5,770 bases of DNA, taken from contig CADBPU010000086.1 of NCBI GenBank assembly GCA_902796635.1, positions 1 through 5,770 of the forward strand, in the 5' to 3' direction. The position numbers and the translations under genes were made by a program. This document shows, in pieces, positions 1-4,877 of the stretch (position 1 is its first letter; each line of letters opens with the position of its first letter). This stretch comes from an uncultured Eubacteriales bacterium. Lineage in GTDB: Bacteria; Bacillota; Clostridia; Christensenellales; UBA1242. A model generated the notes under the pieces. It was not told where the DNA came from, did not search any database, and saw nothing but the letters and a program-made list of their open reading frames with translations.

Positions 1-10
1 TGGCTTTTTT
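1..10 (+). terminator. possible 3' end of an upstream intrinsic terminator
   Basis: The window opens with TGGC followed by six T residues. This is the usual look of the descending arm and U-tract of a rho-independent terminator. The ascending arm would lie left of the window, so the hairpin cannot be confirmed. If real, it would end an upstream gene and isolate the S10 promoter. It could equally be a chance T-run in AT-rich DNA. Confidence 0.3.
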
Positions 11-39
11 AATATTACTTACACATTTACATTTTACTG

Positions 40-57
40 AAAAAAACTTAAAAAAAT
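40..57 (+). promoter_or_regulatory. phased A-tracts upstream of the S10 promoter (UP-element-like)
   Basis: Two runs of seven A (40-46 and 50-56) start ten bases apart, about one helical turn, and end some 14 bp upstream of the -35 hexamer. Relative to a start near 106 they cover roughly -66 to -50. Phased A-tracts bend DNA, and AT-rich blocks here are known to contact the RNA polymerase alpha C-terminal domain and boost strong promoters. The tracts are visible; the UP-element role is inferred from position. Confidence 0.5.
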
Positions 58-70
58 TTCGCCAAAAGGG

Positions 71-99
71 TTGACATGATTTGTTTATTCATGTATAAT
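71..99 (+). promoter_or_regulatory. sigma-A (sigma-70 type) promoter of the S10 operon
   Basis: TTGACA at 71-76 and TATAAT at 94-99 are both perfect consensus hexamers separated by the optimal 17 bp. A TG lies directly next to the -10 box, one base off the extended -10 spacing, so it is not counted. Transcription should start near 105-107 (purines A105, G106, A107), giving a leader of about 200 nt before rpsJ. The promoter reads into rpsJ with no intervening gene and is probably the main promoter for all the genes shown, which fits strong growth-linked expression. Confidence 0.92.
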
Positions 100-117
100 A
101 TCAAAGACTGTGGAATC

Positions 118-151
118 ATGGGTTGAGATAAAAGGTTACTCAAAACGCCAT
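118..151 (+). promoter_or_regulatory. leader hairpin 1 (two-part stem)
   Basis: ATGG (118-121) pairs with CCAT (148-151). After a small asymmetric internal loop (122 against 144-147), TTGAG (123-127) pairs with CTCAA (139-143) around an 11-nt loop (128-138). All nine pairs are Watson-Crick. It sits just inside the 107-114/237-244 closing helix. The stem is modest and its existence in the cell is inferred. Confidence 0.4.
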
Positions 152-179
152 TAGGTTTAGAGAAAACTTTTATTGACAA

Positions 180-197
180 GTCTAGAATAATCTAGGC
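180..197 (+). promoter_or_regulatory. leader hairpin 2 (7-bp stem, ATAA tetraloop)
   Basis: GTCTAGA (180-186) pairs with TCTAGGC (191-197) through six Watson-Crick pairs and one G-U pair, with loop ATAA at 187-190. It is followed by a partial direct repeat (TAGGC at 193-197 and 201-205). No T-run follows directly, so it is not a terminator. The core CTAGA/TCTAG is also a DNA palindrome, so an operator role is a weaker alternative. Confidence 0.42.
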
Positions 198-244
198 GAA
201 TAGGCAAGACCACATCGGCTCCCACTTTTTTTAAGGTCCACAGT

Positions 245-295
245 ATGAAACACACGGGGCGGTGTAAATTACTATCGAACTTGCTTATAAAATAA
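245..295 (+). CDS. possible 16-codon leader peptide (upstream ORF)
   Basis: An ATG at 245 opens a 16-codon frame, MKHTGRCKLLSNLLIK, ending in TAA at 293-295. A weak Shine-Dalgarno-like AAGG (233-236) lies 8 nt upstream. The stop falls one base before the GGAGG of rpsJ (297-301), and the frame is the same as that of rpsJ, so a ribosome ending here would be placed for reinitiation. It uses GGG and CGG, which look rare in the following genes, and four different Leu codons (TTA, CTA, TTG, CTT). The peptide matches no family I recognise. Short ORFs arise by chance in about 200 nt, so this is a candidate only. Confidence 0.25.
   Translation: MKHTGRCKLLSNLLIK
252..265 (+). promoter_or_regulatory. 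small GC-rich hairpin in the leader
   Basis: ACAC (252-255) can pair with GTGT (262-265) around the six-base loop GGGGCG. This is the most G-rich spot in an otherwise AT-rich leader and lies outside the large closing helix, inside the possible upstream ORF. Four pairs are weak on their own; the local base composition is what makes it notable. Confidence 0.25.
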
Positions 296-296
296 T

Positions 297-301
297 GGAG
301 G
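297..301 (+). promoter_or_regulatory. rpsJ ribosome binding site
   Basis: GGAGG lies 6 nt before the ATG at 308. It fixes the rpsJ start and comes directly after the stop of the possible upstream ORF (TAA at 293-295). Confidence 0.9.
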
Positions 302-307
302 ATACAG

Positions 308-616
308 ATGGCAACACAAAAAATCAGAATCAAATTGAAAGCGTTTGATCACAGCTTGATTGATGAAGCGGCAACAAGAATAGTTGCAACAGCAACAAAA
401 CTTGGTTGCAAAATCAGTGGACCAATTCCACTTCCAACACAAAAGGAAGTTGTTACGGTTATTCGTTCACCACACAAGCACAAAGACAGTCGTGAGCAAT
501 TTGAAATCAGAACTCACAAAAGAGTGATTGATATCATTTCACCAAATGCAAAAGCCGTTGATGGTCTTATGAGATTGGACCTTCCAGCTGGTGTTGATAT
601 TAATATAAAACTATAA
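308..616 (+). CDS. rpsJ: 30S ribosomal protein S10 (uS10)
   Basis: S10 is a small protein of the 30S head that also pairs with NusB in transcription antitermination complexes. The 102-residue product has the full usual length. Family landmarks are KIRIKLKAFDH near the N-terminus (5-15), GPIPLPT (38-44), the ribosome-inserted loop with SPHKHKDSREQFE (54-66), THKR (69-72) and the C-terminal LMRLDLPAGVDI (87-98). Residue 57 in the loop is Lys, as in B. subtilis, where E. coli has Val. A GGAGG 6 nt upstream and the MATQKIRI start support the ATG used. It is the first gene of the operon, as usual in bacteria, and sits behind a long leader that may control the whole message. Identification is secure. 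Confidence 0.98.
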   Translation: MATQKIRIKLKAFDHSLIDEAATRIVATATKLGCKISGPIPLPTQKEVVTVIRSPHKHKDSREQFEIRTHKRVIDIISPNAKAVDGLMRLDLPAGVDINIKL

Positions 617-639
617 TCAGTTAGGAGAGTCGAAAGGAA

Positions 640-1269
640 ATGAAAGAAATTTTAGGAAAAAAACTTGGAATGACTCAAATATTCTCACCAGAGGGTCTTA
701 TAGTTCCTGTTACTGTTGTAGAAGCTGGACCATGCAGTGTTTTACAAAGAAAGACAGTTGAAAAAGATGGCTATGAGGCAGTTAAGGTAGCATTCCAAAA
801 CACAAGAGAGAGTTTGAAAAACAAAGCAGAACTTGGCGAATTCAAAAAAGCCAATGTTGAAGCAAAAAAACATGTTGCTGAACTCAAATTTGATAATTAT
901 GAAAATTTGGCAGTTGGCAGCGAAATCAAATGTGACATTTTTGCAGAAGGCGAAAAAGTTGACGTTAGTGGAACAACAAGAGGTAGAGGTTTCACTGGTG
1001 TAATTCAGAGATGGAATCATCAAAGACACAGAATGACACACGGTGTTTCACTTGTTCATAGAGCTCCAGGTTCTATGGGTGCCAATTCATCAGTTTCAAG
1101 AGTATTGAAGGGAATGAAAGGTCCAGGTCATTATGGTCATGAAACAGTCACAGTTCAAAATTTAGAAGTTGTTAAAGTCGATACAAATAGAAATGTACTT
1201 TTAATCAAAGGTGCTATTCCAGGACCAAAAGGTTCTATAGTAAAAATCAAGAGTGCTGTTAAAGCGTAA
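640..1269 (+). CDS. rplC: 50S ribosomal protein L3 (uL3)
   Basis: L3 is one of the first proteins to bind 23S rRNA, and its long central extension reaches towards the peptidyl-transferase centre. The product has 209 residues, normal for Firmicutes. It starts MKEILGKKLGMTQIF, contains VSGTTRGRGFTGV (109-121) and the HR-PGSMG segment (140-147), and ends in VTVQNLEVVKVD (170-181) and LLIKGAIPGPKGS (187-199). The extension is variant: GSMGANSSVSRVLKG (144-158), then GPGHYGHE (161-168), where most bacteria have something like AGQMGNE. The Gln that E. coli PrmB methylates is not present. TAGGAG (622-627) lies 12 nt before the ATG, with a second, poorly spaced AAAGGAA touching the start. The gap from rpsJ is 23 nt. 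Confidence 0.98.
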   Translation: MKEILGKKLGMTQIFSPEGLIVPVTVVEAGPCSVLQRKTVEKDGYEAVKVAFQNTRESLKNKAELGEFKKANVEAKKHVAELKFDNYENLAVGSEIKCDIFAEGEKVDVSGTTRGRGFTGVIQRWNHQRHRMTHGVSLVHRAPGSMGANSSVSRVLKGMKGPGHYGHETVTVQNLEVVKVDTNRNVLLIKGAIPGPKGSIVKIKSAVKA

Positions 1270-1289
1270 GAGAAAAGGAGTTATTAATT

Positions 1290-1916
1290 ATGCCAAAAGT
1301 TAAAGTTTACAATATAAAAGCAGAAGCTTGTGGGACAATGACTCTTAATGACGAAGTGTTTGGTGCAGAATATAAAGAATCACTTATTCACGACGTTGTT
1401 GTAGCATATCTCGCAAATCAACGCCAAGGCAACAAAAGCACCTTAACAAGAAGTGAAGTTAGAGGTCATCACAAAAAACCTTGGGCACAAAAACATACAG
1501 GTAGAGCTCGTCATGGCGACACAAAAGCTCCACAATTCACAGGTGGTGGCGTAGCATTTGCACCAAAGCCAAGAGATTTCAGCTTGAAAGTAAATGCAAA
1601 AGCAAAAAGAGTTGCTCTCAAAAGTGCACTTAGTCAAAAACTTGTTCAAGAAGAACTTAAAGTTTTGGATGAAGTTAAACTTGAAGCGCCAAAAACAAAA
1701 TATGCACAAGAAATGCTCGATGCATTCAAATACACAAAACCAACACTCTTGGTTGTTAGTGGTGAAAATGCAGATTTGCTTAGAGCAAGTGCAAACATTC
1801 AAAACCTTTTGGTTGTTGATGCAAAACTTGTAAATACATACGAAGTTGTTGCAAGCACAAATGTTTTGATAACAAAAGACGCAGTTAAAGCAATAGAGGA
1901 GGCATATACTAAATGA
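1290..1916 (+). CDS. rplD: 50S ribosomal protein L4 (uL4)
   Basis: L4 binds domain I of 23S rRNA and sends a loop into the polypeptide exit tunnel. In E. coli it also represses its own S10 operon. The 208-residue product shows the order expected: N-terminal globular part, AYLANQRQGNKSTLTRSEV (39-57), tunnel loop, GGGVAFAPKPRDFS (85-98), KRVALKSALSQK (106-117), then the C-terminal LLVVSGE and LLVVDA strands. The tunnel loop is unusual: RGHHKKPWAQKHTGRARHGD (58-77) replaces the typical GGGRKPWRQKGTGRARQGS, bringing in four histidines and losing one Arg. AAAAGGAG lies 9 nt before the start. The TGA stop overlaps the rplW ATG by 4 nt, implying coupling. Identity is secure; the effect of the loop is not known. 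Confidence 0.98.
   Translation: MPKVKVYNIKAEACGTMTLNDEVFGAEYKESLIHDVVVAYLANQRQGNKSTLTRSEVRGHHKKPWAQKHTGRARHGDTKAPQFTGGGVAFAPKPRDFSLKVNAKAKRVALKSALSQKLVQEELKVLDEVKLEAPKTKYAQEMLDAFKYTKPTLLVVSGENADLLRASANIQNLLVVDAKLVNTYEVVASTNVLITKDAVKAIEEAYTK
1895..1902 (+). promoter_or_regulatory. rplW ribosome binding site inside rplD
   Basis: AGAGGAGG lies within the last codons of rplD (coding for Glu-Glu-Ala) and 10 nt before the rplW ATG. It fixes the rplW start and forms, with the ATGA overlap at 1913-1916, a classic translational-coupling junction. Confidence 0.85.
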
Positions 1917-2209
1917 AACAATATGACGTTATTATAAAACCAGTGTTGACAGAAAAAAGTTATGCCGACATTGCAAGCAAAAAATATACATTTGTTGTAA
2001 AGAAAGATGCAACAAAACCAGAAATCAAAAAAGCAGTTGAAAGCATTTTTGGTGTTAAGGTTGCAAAAGTAAACACAGCAAATGTTGGTGGAAAAGAAAA
2101 ATCACAAGATAGAGGCAGAACTCATGGATTTACTGCAAGTTACAAAAAAGCATATGTAACTCTTACAGCAGACAGCAAATCTATTGAATTCTTCGACAGT
2201 CTATCATAA
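1913..2209 (+). CDS. rplW: 50S ribosomal protein L23 (uL23)
   Basis: L23 sits at the tunnel exit and is the docking site for trigger factor and the signal recognition particle. The 98-residue product is of normal length. It shows IIKPVLTEKS (7-16), whose Glu14 corresponds to the E. coli Glu18 that contacts trigger factor, then KYTFVV (24-29), DATKPEIKKAVESIFGVKV (32-50), KVNT (52-55) and a KKAYVTL strand (78-84). The segment GGKEKSQDRGRTHGF (59-73) is the basic loop that in other bacteria carries a GKxKR-type sequence; it is somewhat less basic here. Its ATG overlaps the rplD stop by 4 nt, and its ribosome site lies inside rplD. Confidence 0.97.
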   Translation: MKQYDVIIKPVLTEKSYADIASKKYTFVVKKDATKPEIKKAVESIFGVKVAKVNTANVGGKEKSQDRGRTHGFTASYKKAYVTLTADSKSIEFFDSLS

Positions 2210-2227
2210 TTAGGAGGATAAGAAATT

Positions 2228-3055
2228 ATGGCTATTATAACAAAAAAACCTACTTCACCTGCTATGCGTGAATATACGACTGCTGACTATTCTGTCTTGA
2301 CAAAAAAAGCTCCAGAAAAAAGTCTTCTTAAACCAAACAAAAAGTCTGGCGGAAGAAATTCTTATGGTAGAATAACAGTTCGTCATATCGGTGGCGGAAA
2401 CAGACAAAAATACAGAGTTATAGATTTCAAAAGAAATAAAGATGGAATCCCTGCAAAAGTTGTAAGTATTGAATATGATCCAAATCGTTCAGCTTACATT
2501 GCGCTTTTGAATTATGCTGATGGAGAAAAGAGATATATCCTTGCTCCAGAAGGTCTTAATGTTGGTGCAACAGTTGTGAGTGGACCAGAAGCAGAAATCA
2601 GTGTAGGAAATTGCTTGCCACTTGACAATATGCCAGTTGGTATTACAGTTCATAACATTGAAATGCAACCAAACAAGGGTGGTGCTCTTGCAAGAAGTGC
2701 AGGAATCGAAGCAATGCTTATGGCAAAAGAAAATGGCAGAGCAACACTTCGTCTTCCAAGTGGAGAAATGAGAACAGTAAATCTTAAATGTCGTGCAACA
2801 GTAGGACAAGTAGGAAATCTTGATCACGAAATTGTATCTTTAGGAAAAGCAGGTAGAGCTCGTCATATGGGTATCAGACCATCAGTTCGTGGTTCTGTTA
2901 TGAATCCGGTTGACCATCCACACGGTGGTGGTGAAGGTAAAAACCCAATTGGTCACGCAGGTCCAATGACACCATGGGGAAAACCAGCACTTGGAAAGAA
3001 GACAAGAAATAAGAAGAAAAATTCATCTAAGTTTATAATCAAACGTGTTAATTAA
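2228..3055 (+). CDS. rplB: 50S ribosomal protein L2 (uL2)
   Basis: L2 is among the most conserved ribosomal proteins; it is needed for subunit joining and lies near the peptidyl-transferase centre. The 275-residue product is full length. The N-terminal OB-like part includes SGGRNSYGRITVRHIGGGNRQ (40-60, near invariant). The SH3-like part includes LPLDNMPVGITVHNIE (130-145) and GKAGRARHMGIRPSVRGS (206-223). The C-terminal signature VMNPVDHPHGGGEGK (224-238) carries His230, equivalent to the functionally studied E. coli His229. It is followed by MTPWGKPALGKKTR (247-260) and a basic tail. AGGAGG (2212-2217) lies 10 nt before the ATG. The gap from rplW is 18 nt. No anomaly was found. Confidence 0.99.
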   Translation: MAIITKKPTSPAMREYTTADYSVLTKKAPEKSLLKPNKKSGGRNSYGRITVRHIGGGNRQKYRVIDFKRNKDGIPAKVVSIEYDPNRSAYIALLNYADGEKRYILAPEGLNVGATVVSGPEAEISVGNCLPLDNMPVGITVHNIEMQPNKGGALARSAGIEAMLMAKENGRATLRLPSGEMRTVNLKCRATVGQVGNLDHEIVSLGKAGRARHMGIRPSVRGSVMNPVDHPHGGGEGKNPIGHAGPMTPWGKPALGKKTRNKKKNSSKFIIKRVN

Positions 3056-3073
3056 TAAATAGGGAGAAGAAAA

Positions 3074-3352
3074 ATGAGTAGATCGTTAAAGAAAATGCCT
3101 TACGTTGAAGAAAGGCTTAAACAAAGAATTGAAAAGATGAACGAAACTGGCAAAAAACAAGTACTCAAAACTTGGAGCCGTAGTTCAACAATTTACCCAG
3201 AATTTGTTGGTCACACAATCGCTGTTCATAATGGAAGAAAACATATCCCTGTTTATTGCACAGCAGACATGGTTGGTCACAAATTGGGAGAATTTGCACC
3301 TACAAGAACTTTCAAAGGTCATCCAGTAAGTGCAAAAGATAAGAAGAAATAA
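3074..3352 (+). CDS. rpsS: 30S ribosomal protein S19 (uS19)
   Basis: S19 lies in the 30S head, forms a pair with S13 and contacts A-site tRNA and the B1a bridge region. The product has 92 residues, the normal length. Landmarks are MSRSLKK, LKTWSRSSTIYPEFVGHTIAVHNG (31-54), RKHIPVY (55-61) and DMVGHKLGEFAPTRTF (65-80), with a Lys-rich tail. Two near-invariant positions differ: the Gly of SLKKGP is Met8, and the second Arg of WSRRSTI is Ser37. GGGAG (3062-3066) lies 7 nt before the ATG, and the gap from rplB is 18 nt. Identification is secure despite these changes. Confidence 0.98.
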   Translation: MSRSLKKMPYVEERLKQRIEKMNETGKKQVLKTWSRSSTIYPEFVGHTIAVHNGRKHIPVYCTADMVGHKLGEFAPTRTFKGHPVSAKDKKK

Positions 3353-3367
3353 AGAGTGAGGTAAAAA

Positions 3368-3754
3368 ATGGCAAAAAGAATGAGAGAAAAGAAAGAAGCA
3401 AGACTTGAAAACAAAGACATGAGACCTCATGCAACAGCAAGTTTTGTGAGAATGAGTCCTAGCAAAGTTGCTAGAGTACTTGACGTTATTCGTGGCAAAA
3501 AATATAAAGATGCACTTGCTATTTTGGAACTTGCTCCATATTCTAGTGCAGAAGAAGTAAAAGAAGTTATGAATTCTGCAGCAAGCAACGCTGAACATAA
3601 CCTTGGCATGAATAGAGATGATCTCTATGTTGCTGAATGTTACGCAAACGGTGGTGCAATGCTTAAAAGAATGATGCCAAGAGCAAAAGGCAGAGGCGTT
3701 AGAATTTTGAAAAGAACAACACATATCACAGTAGTTTTAGACACTGTTAAGTAA
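3368..3754 (+). CDS. rplV: 50S ribosomal protein L22 (uL22) with N-terminal extension
   Basis: L22 binds all domains of 23S rRNA and its beta-hairpin lines the exit tunnel opposite L4. The 128-residue product is longer than the roughly 110 residues of E. coli or B. subtilis because of about 18 basic residues (MAKRMREKKEARLENKDM) before the usual core start at RPHATASFVRMSPSKV. From memory, clostridial L22 proteins often have such an extension. The core has VIRGKKYKDAL (40-50), SAASNAEHN (70-78), the hairpin LKRMMPRAKGRGVRILKRT (99-117), close to the E. coli loop, and THITVVLD. The start at 3368 is preceded by a weak GAGGT (3358-3362); later in-frame ATGs (3380, 3419) lack a ribosome site, favouring the long form. 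Confidence 0.97.
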   Translation: MAKRMREKKEARLENKDMRPHATASFVRMSPSKVARVLDVIRGKKYKDALAILELAPYSSAEEVKEVMNSAASNAEHNLGMNRDDLYVAECYANGGAMLKRMMPRAKGRGVRILKRTTHITVVLDTVK

Positions 3755-3772
3755 TAAAAGGAGAATTGATTA

Positions 3773-4444
3773 ATGGGACAAAAAGTTAATCCAAATGGAT
3801 TTAGAATTGGTGTTAATAAAGATTGGAATTCTCAATGGTACGCTGATAAGAAAACATTTGCTCAATATCTTTTGGAAGATAGCAAAATTCGTGAAGTTAT
3901 CAACAAAAAATATAGTCAATGTGGAATATCAAAAGTAGTTATTGAAAGAACCAACAAAAGATTAACCGTTAATATCTATGCTTCAAGACCTGGAATGCTT
4001 ATTGGTGTTAAAGGTGCTGAAATAGATGTAATCAAAAAACTTGTTGCAAAACAAGTATCACAAAAAGATATCACAATAAATATCAAAGAAGTTAAAAGAC
4101 CTGATATTGATGCAACACTTGTTGCTCAATCAATCGCATCACAACTTGAAAAGAGAGTTGCTTTCAAAAGAGCTTGCAAAATGGCAGTTCAAAAAACAAT
4201 GAAAGAAGGTGCAAAAGGTATCAAAGTTATGGTTAGTGGTCGACTTAATGGTGCAGAAATTGCAAGAAGCGAACATTTCTACGAAGGTTCACTTCCACTT
4301 CAAACACTTAGGGCAGATATTGACTATGGCGTTGCAACAGCAGCAACAACATTTGGTGCTATCGGTGTAAAGGTTTGGATTTACAATGGTGATATCATTG
4401 CTAAGAAATCTGCAAAGGAGGTGGCTAGCGATGTTAATGCCTAA
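3773..4444 (+). CDS. rpsC: 30S ribosomal protein S3 (uS3)
   Basis: S3 lies at the mRNA entry channel of the 30S head and, with S4 and S5, contributes mRNA helicase activity. The 223-residue product is full length. It starts MGQKVNPNGFRIGV. A KH type 2 domain (about 39-107) has its GxxG loop as G78-V-K-G81, preceded by SRPGMLI. The C-terminal domain has FKRACKMAVQ (131-140), retaining basic residues at the positions of E. coli Arg131, Arg132 and Lys135, then SGRLNGAEIARSE (155-167), LPLQTLRADIDYG (174-186) and GVKVWIYNGD (198-207). AAAAGGAG (3756-3763) lies 9 nt before the start. The last 14 nt overlap rplP. Confidence 0.98.
   Translation: MGQKVNPNGFRIGVNKDWNSQWYADKKTFAQYLLEDSKIREVINKKYSQCGISKVVIERTNKRLTVNIYASRPGMLIGVKGAEIDVIKKLVAKQVSQKDITINIKEVKRPDIDATLVAQSIASQLEKRVAFKRACKMAVQKTMKEGAKGIKVMVSGRLNGAEIARSEHFYEGSLPLQTLRADIDYGVATAATTFGAIGVKVWIYNGDIIAKKSAKEVASDVNA
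4414..4422 (+). promoter_or_regulatory. strong rplP ribosome binding site inside rpsC
   Basis: AAAGGAGGT is a near-perfect complement of the 16S 3' end. It lies within the last codons of rpsC (Ala-Lys-Glu-Val) and 9 nt before ATG 4431. It decides the rplP start: the in-frame ATG at 4386 lies upstream of this site and would add 15 residues not seen in L16. Confidence 0.9.
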
Positions 4445-4877
4445 AAGAGTTAAAAGAAGAATGCAACACAGAGGCAGAATGACAGGTAAAGCCACAAAGG
4501 GCAACAAAATTGCTTATGGCGAATATGGACTTGTTGCGCTAGAACCAGCTTGGATTTCTTCAAACCAAATTGAAGCAGCGCGTGTTGCAATCAGTAGATA
4601 CACAAAACGTGGTGGAAAAGTATGGATCAATATTTTCCCTCACAAACCAATCACACAACAACCTATCGGCAAACGTATGGGTTCAGGTAAAGGCGATATA
4701 GAATTTTGGGCTGCAGTTGTAAAACCAGGTAGAGTTCTCTTTGAAATCGGTGGAGTAACCGAAGAAATTGCAAGAGAAGCTATGAGACAAGCTGGCAGCA
4801 AACTTCCTATCAAAACAAAGTTTATGAAGAAGGAAGAAAATCCTGCCGAAGAATCTAAAAAGGAAGGTGAAAACTGA
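4431..4877 (+). CDS. rplP: 50S ribosomal protein L16 (uL16)
   Basis: L16 is a late-assembling 50S protein near the A site that helps position aminoacyl-tRNA. Taking the start at 4431 gives 148 residues, close to the 144 of B. subtilis. The product begins MLMPKRVKRRMQHRGRM, matching the family's MLxPKRVKxRxxHRG. It continues YGEYGLVALEPAWISSNQIEAAR (29-51), TKRGGKVWINIFP (58-70), the A-site loop KRMGSGKGDIEFW (81-93; Arg82 equals the E. coli Arg81 that is hydroxylated there), VVKPGRVLFEIGGV (96-109) and KLPIKTKF (124-131). A strong AAAGGAGGT lies 9 nt before this ATG. The gene overlaps rpsC by 14 nt and rpmC by 1 nt (TGATG). The acidic and Lys-rich tail is variable in the family. Confidence 0.97.
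   Translation: MLMPKRVKRRMQHRGRMTGKATKGNKIAYGEYGLVALEPAWISSNQIEAARVAISRYTKRGGKVWINIFPHKPITQQPIGKRMGSGKGDIEFWAAVVKPGRVLFEIGGVTEEIAREAMRQAGSKLPIKTKFMKKEENPAEESKKEGEN
4864..4870 (+). promoter_or_regulatory. rpmC ribosome binding site inside rplP
   Basis: AAGGTGA at the end of rplP lies 6 nt before ATG 4877, whose A is the last base of the rplP TGA stop. This arrangement suggests that rpmC is translated by coupling to rplP. Confidence 0.7.

Larger units (their letters stand above)
106..307 (+). promoter_or_regulatory. structured 5' leader of the S10 operon mRNA
   Basis: This stretch of about 200 nt between the predicted transcription start and rpsJ has no long ORF. Bases 107-114 (ACTGTGGA) are the exact reverse complement of 237-244 (TCCACAGT), so the very 5' end of the RNA can close a large domain. 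Inside it are hairpins at 118-151 and 180-197 and a possible enclosing helix of 154-158 with 207-211 (one G-U pair). A T-run (226-232) lies inside the domain without a clear terminator stem before it. Long structured leaders on ribosomal-protein operons often bind one of the encoded proteins (the E. coli S10 leader binds L4). Which protein, if any, binds here cannot be told from one sequence. Confidence 0.5.

Noticed and set aside
173..206. Second promoter starting with TTGACA at 173-178
   Set aside because: At 17 bp spacing the -10 position reads GCGAAT, and AATAAT (186-191) is only 7 bp away; no usable -10 box.
187..206. Short TAGGC direct repeat (193-197, 201-205) as a regulator site
   Set aside because: Five bases twice in AT-rich DNA is too short to support a binding site.
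212..223. Resemblance of CACATCGGCTCC to the 23S segment GATGTCGGCTC, suggesting rRNA mimicry
   Set aside because: Only about seven contiguous bases agree, and I see no matching secondary structure, so it is not supportable.
207..232. Intrinsic terminator/attenuator at the T-run 226-232
   Set aside because: The bases before the T-run (CGGCTCCCAC) have no adjacent complement to form a stem; only weak distant pairings exist.
256..265. GGGGCGGTGT in the leader is complementary to the conserved 16S decoding-site stretch ACACCGCCC
   Set aside because: A 9-base match between about 200 nt and about 1500 nt is expected roughly once by chance, and the target is buried in the folded 16S.
1594..1833. 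79-codon + strand frame inside rplD
   Set aside because: It is an out-of-frame reading of rplD, Lys/Gln-rich, with no ribosome site or family resemblance.
3185..3724. 179-codon open frame on the - strand opposite rpsS/rplV, plus other long - strand frames (e.g. 742-1041, 1443-1802, 4928-5296)
   Set aside because: The translations are rich in Cys, Phe and Ser with no recognisable motif and lie antisense to conserved ribosomal genes. They are the expected by-product of A-rich coding strands.
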